Assembly (NCBI RefSeq): GCF_002897375.1 | Contig: NZ_BFAG01000025.1 | Location: forward strand, 1 to 28,431 | Source: Deinococcus aerius | Lineage (GTDB): Bacteria > Deinococcota > Deinococci > Deinococcales > Deinococcaceae | Length of the DNA: 28,431 bases | Direction of reading: 5' to 3' | In this document: one piece after another, positions 26,237-28,431 of the stretch | Layout of the letters: each line of letters starts with the position of its first letter | How positions within the stretch are numbered: the first letter of the stretch is position 1 | Position numbers and translations under genes: made by a program | Notes under the pieces: model-generated | What the model saw: only the letters and a program-made list of their open reading frames with translations | The model's database searches: none | What the model was told of the DNA's origin: nothing

Positions 26237-27835
26237 TCAGCCCGTTTCCATGAGTGGGGCCTTGTCAACCCGCCAGTCGTTCACCCAGCGGTCGGTTCGG
26301 CCCTCGCAGAAGAGGTCGGCGCGCTCGGGGGGCGGGAGGTGGAGGCGCCACTCGACCTCAGCCGAGAGGCCGATCATGCCCCCCTCCGTGACCACGGATT
26401 CAGGCCAGCCCAGCACCTCGCGCAGGGCGCCGACCGCGCGGCTGAGTTCCTTGCGGCGCGCGTTCTCGTCGCGGCCGGGGAGGTCGAGGGCGTCCTGCAC
26501 GCGCTCGCGGCTCAGGCGCCCCCCCTCCGAGACGAGGAGGACGAGCAGAGTAGCCTCGGGCCGGTTGGGACGGAGGGGCAGGGTCTCGCCGTGCAGGGTC
26601 ACGGTGACGGGGCCCTCCGCGTTCACCCGGGCGACCGGGGGCGGCGGCGCGAGGGGCAGCACGTCCACCAGGGCGAAGAGGGCCGGGAAGAGGCGGGCCA
26701 TCTCCCCTACCCAGACGGGGCGCATGTCCAGGGCGAGCAGGGCGGCGCGGGCGGCTTCGAGGTCACCCTGACGGCGCGACAGCTCCGCGCGCACGACCTC
26801 GGCGAGGCGGCGGTCGTCCCGGGTCAGGTTCCCCGCGCGGCCCAGGGCCTCCCGCGCCCCGGCCTCGTCGCCGAGCAGGAGGCGGACGGCGGCCACGTGC
26901 GCGAAGACCGGGTGACTTCCGGCGTCCGGGTCGAGCATCCCCGCCTGGCCCGCCGCGTCGTACAGGACAGCGAGCGCCTCGTCGGGCCTGCCCCAGAGGG
27001 TGAGGGTGTGGGCCTCGCCGAGCAGGGCGGTCACCCGGTCGTCCACCGTGAGGGCGAGGCGGGCCGCCTCCCGGAAGGCCCAACGGGCGCGGGGATACTC
27101 GCCGTAGGCGCGGTAGACGCCGCCCAGGCCCTGCTGAACGGCCATGCGGTGCTGCCCAGCGCCGTCCCTGCCCGCCACCTTTCGCGCCTGCCCCAGCGCG
27201 CGTTCGGCCCCGCGCAGGTCGCCCAGGCGCAGGCAGGTGATCCCCAGGTTGGAGCCCGCGAAGGCCTGGCCCCAGGCGTCCCCGGCGAACTCCACGGTGG
27301 CCTGCGCGAACTCGGGGCGGGCGGCCACGTCCTCCTCGCGCCAGCTCAGGGCCACCGCGTAGTCCAGCCGCACGAGGGCGCGGTCACGGCCCCGGGCTCT
27401 TCGCAGCGCGTCCGCGTACGCCTCCCGCCAGCCCGGCGAGCCCAGGCGAGTCAGGGCTTGGGCGCGGAAGCGGGCGGCAACGGCGGGGTCCGGCCCCTCC
27501 AGCCCTGCCCGCGCGAGCGTGATCGCCTCCGCGAGGCGGCCCTCGGCACAGGCGAGGAAGGCGGCGAAGGCTTCGAGGCCAGGAGTGCCCGCCGCCAGCA
27601 GGTCCCGCATCAGGGGCACGTCGCCCGCCCGGTAGGCGGCCCACGCAAGTGCCCGCCGCCAGCCGGGCTCTGGCCACGCCTCGCGCGGCACCTCGCGGGC
27701 CACGCGGCCGAGCAGGGCGCCGTCCTCCCGCGAACGGACCCCCTGGGCTCCCGTCAGGAGGTTCAGTCGCGCGGGCTCCCAGGCCCCCACGGCGAGCAGG
27801 TGGCGGAGGTGGGCCGCCAGTTCGGGCGCCTTCAC
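26237..27835 (-). CDS. TPR regulator with C-terminal winged helix
   Basis: 532 residues. Most of the protein is TPR-like helical repeats (AEAITLARAGLEG, GITCLRLGDLRGAERALGQARKVAG, ARWAFREAARLAL, LGDEAGAREALGRAGNL). The last 150 residues resemble a SARP-type winged helix (VTVTLHGETLPLRPNRPEATLLVLLVSEGGRLSRERVQDAL, then RKELSRAVGALREVLGWP). GTG 27835 is chosen because GGAGG lies 9 nt before it, and a TACAAT -10 box on the minus strand at 27892-27897 fits. TPR domains of RRNPP regulators bind short peptides. The 39-residue exported peptide gene directly upstream makes a peptide ligand plausible. It lies 59 bases upstream of the WYL gene on the same strand, with no hairpin between, so co-transcription with WYL and cas3 is possible. 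Confidence 0.8.
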   Translation of the reverse strand: MKAPELAAHLRHLLAVGAWEPARLNLLTGAQGVRSREDGALLGRVAREVPREAWPEPGWRRALAWAAYRAGDVPLMRDLLAAGTPGLEAFAAFLACAEGRLAEAITLARAGLEGPDPAVAARFRAQALTRLGSPGWREAYADALRRARGRDRALVRLDYAVALSWREEDVAARPEFAQATVEFAGDAWGQAFAGSNLGITCLRLGDLRGAERALGQARKVAGRDGAGQHRMAVQQGLGGVYRAYGEYPRARWAFREAARLALTVDDRVTALLGEAHTLTLWGRPDEALAVLYDAAGQAGMLDPDAGSHPVFAHVAAVRLLLGDEAGAREALGRAGNLTRDDRRLAEVVRAELSRRQGDLEAARAALLALDMRPVWVGEMARLFPALFALVDVLPLAPPPPVARVNAEGPVTVTLHGETLPLRPNRPEATLLVLLVSEGGRLSRERVQDALDLPGRDENARRKELSRAVGALREVLGWPESVVTEGGMIGLSAEVEWRLHLPPPERADLFCEGRTDRWVNDWRVDKAPLMETG

Positions 27836-27900
27836 TGGAAAACGCCTCCGCGGGTGCCGTTCGCCTCTTCCCCTCCAGCCTTCACCTCCCCATTGTAGAA

Positions 27901-27931
27901 GTTGGCGAAGAGCCGCGCACCCTTCGCCAAC
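27901..27931 (-). terminator. Hairpin between peptide gene and TPR regulator
   Basis: Perfect 10-bp stem GTTGGCGAAG/CTTCGCCAAC with an 11-nt loop, 18 bases after the peptide stop, followed by TTCT on the minus strand. It would end the short peptide transcript; the regulator's own -10 box follows at once. Confidence 0.65.
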
Positions 27932-27948
27932 CCGGATGAAGTTCCCCG

Positions 27949-28068
27949 CTATCCGCCGATGGGCCAGATTACGGTGTCGAGGGGCGCGTTTCCTGCCCCT
28001 CCCCCCTTCACCGGCAGCGCGGACGCTCCACCCAGCACCAGCAGCAGGCTCAACAGCACTTTTCGCAT
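27949..28068 (-). CDS. Short exported peptide, candidate pheromone precursor
   Basis: 39 residues. A basic start and hydrophobic core (MRKVLLSLLLVLGGASA) make a standard Sec signal, leaving about 22 residues that end NAPLDTVIWPIGG. A GGGGGA ribosome site lies 6 nt before ATG 28068. The gene has its own hairpin terminator and stands just upstream of a TPR regulator on the same strand, the usual arrangement of RRNPP receptor-pheromone pairs. The hydrophobic C-terminus ending in GG resembles the SHP pheromones of Rgg systems (DIIIIVGG type). No homologue is recognised by name. It could instead be a small cell-envelope peptide. Confidence 0.6.
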   Translation of the reverse strand: MRKVLLSLLLVLGGASALPVKGGGAGNAPLDTVIWPIGG

Positions 28069-28156
28069 GCAATCCCCCAGACCCAGAAGCGGAAAACCCG
28101 TTCTGGAACGACGTGAACACGACCTTCGCGTTCTGGGGCAGAGCATGGGGAGCCAG

Positions 28157-28175
28157 CCCGACACTGGCTGTCGGG
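28157..28175. repeat. Short inverted repeat upstream of the peptide gene
   Basis: CCCGACA/TGTCGGG with a 5-nt loop, followed on the plus strand by AAGAAAAAGG. It may be an operator or hairpin in the region between the peptide gene and the second array. Confidence 0.35.
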
Positions 28176-28186
28176 AAGAAAAAGGG

Positions 28187-28228
28187 GCGCGAACCCCCCG
28201 CCCCAAGGAAGTCAGGGGAGGTTCGCGC
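28187..28228 (+). repeat. Hairpin before CRISPR array 2, like the one before array 1
   Basis: GCGCGAACC (28187-28195)/GGTTCGCGC (28220-28228) with further CCCC/GGGG pairing inside. It ends 135 bases before the first repeat of array 2; the counterpart of array 1 is 124 bases from its first repeat. Confidence 0.6.
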
Positions 28229-28363
28229 GGTGGGAAAAAGGCGGTGGGAACGTGTGGGGACCGCCGGGACACCCGCCTGAAGTCGTCAAAAAGAGGGGCC
28301 CTATGGGCGTTCGCGCAGAGCTATTTGAAACTTGCGGCTGCAACGGAAAAAAGGCACACTACT
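28229..28363 (+). promoter_or_regulatory. Leader of CRISPR array 2
   Basis: 135 bases without a gene; A-rich toward the repeat (CTATTTGAAACTTGCGG and ACGGAAAAAAGGCACAC). Position relative to the first repeat and the shared hairpin support a leader. Confidence 0.6.
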
Positions 28364-28431
28364 GTTGCAGCCTGCCTTCGGGTGGGCTGAGGATTGAAAC
28401 CTGGGTCTGGTTCTGGATGATCCGCTCGCTC
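28364..28431 (+). CRISPR. Start of CRISPR array 2 (first repeat and partial spacer)
   Basis: A 37-nt unit beginning GTTGCAGCCTGCC and ending GGCTGAGGATTGAAAC at 28400. It matches the array 1 repeat at 28 of 37 positions, with an identical last 16 nt and the same stem logic (CAGCCTGCC-TTCG-GGTGGGCTG). The 31 bases after it would be the first spacer, cut by the window end. Reading direction is opposite to array 1. Only one repeat is visible, so array status rests on repeat similarity and leader. Confidence 0.85.

Noticed and set aside
25200..27898. Long plus-strand frames over the WYL and TPR regulators
   Set aside because: Antisense to well-supported genes with ribosome sites and recognisable domains.

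Overview
The window is GC-rich bacterial chromosome or large plasmid. Its content best fits Deinococcus or a close relative: a complete type I-C CRISPR-Cas locus, several SARP/BTAD and TPR-type regulators, a WYL regulator, a non-lipoprotein sugar-binding protein and PPC-domain secreted proteins. The genus is an inference from gene style, not from a marker gene.

Layout. 1-570: the end of an EAL-domain (c-di-GMP phosphodiesterase) protein. 820-3147: a SARP/ATPase/TPR regulator broken by a frameshift and then cut by an IS3-family insertion sequence (3148-4442). 4633-5592: a second, smaller SARP-like regulator. 5666-14075: a Tn3-family mosaic. A 38-bp Tn3-type end (5666-5703) cuts off a Tn3 transposase (5691-7052). 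Next come a LacI-type repressor, a GH42 beta-galactosidase, a GH53 endo-galactanase, a sugar-binding protein and a TnpI-like tyrosine recombinase. A second 38-bp Tn3-type end (14038-14075) is inserted in the NDT motif of a PPC-domain secreted protein gene. The sugar genes look like galactan-utilisation cargo controlled by the LacI protein through two identical operators.

15977-25049 is the type I-C locus, read on the minus strand: cas3, cas5c, cas8c (with internal cas11c), cas7, cas4, cas1, cas2, then an array of 10 repeats and 9 spacers. Upstream on the same strand lie a WYL regulator, a TPR/winged-helix regulator and a 39-residue exported peptide. A second array with a related repeat begins at 28364 and runs off the window.

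The most exciting feature is in the 370-base gap between cas3 and cas5c. On the plus strand a single degenerate CRISPR repeat (hairpin plus an 11-nt handle) is followed by a pseudo-spacer. The first 22 nt of that spacer match, at 19 positions, a site directly upstream of the cas5c -10 box. The match has a correct TTC PAM, and one of the three mismatches falls on a sixth-position base. This is what a crRNA-like guide that makes Cascade repress its own operon should look like. A small hydrophobic ORF lies between the target and the guide, so a CreTA-like toxin/RNA-antitoxin arrangement is also possible. The second notable candidate is the peptide plus TPR-regulator pair, which resembles a peptide-pheromone circuit placed upstream of the cas genes.
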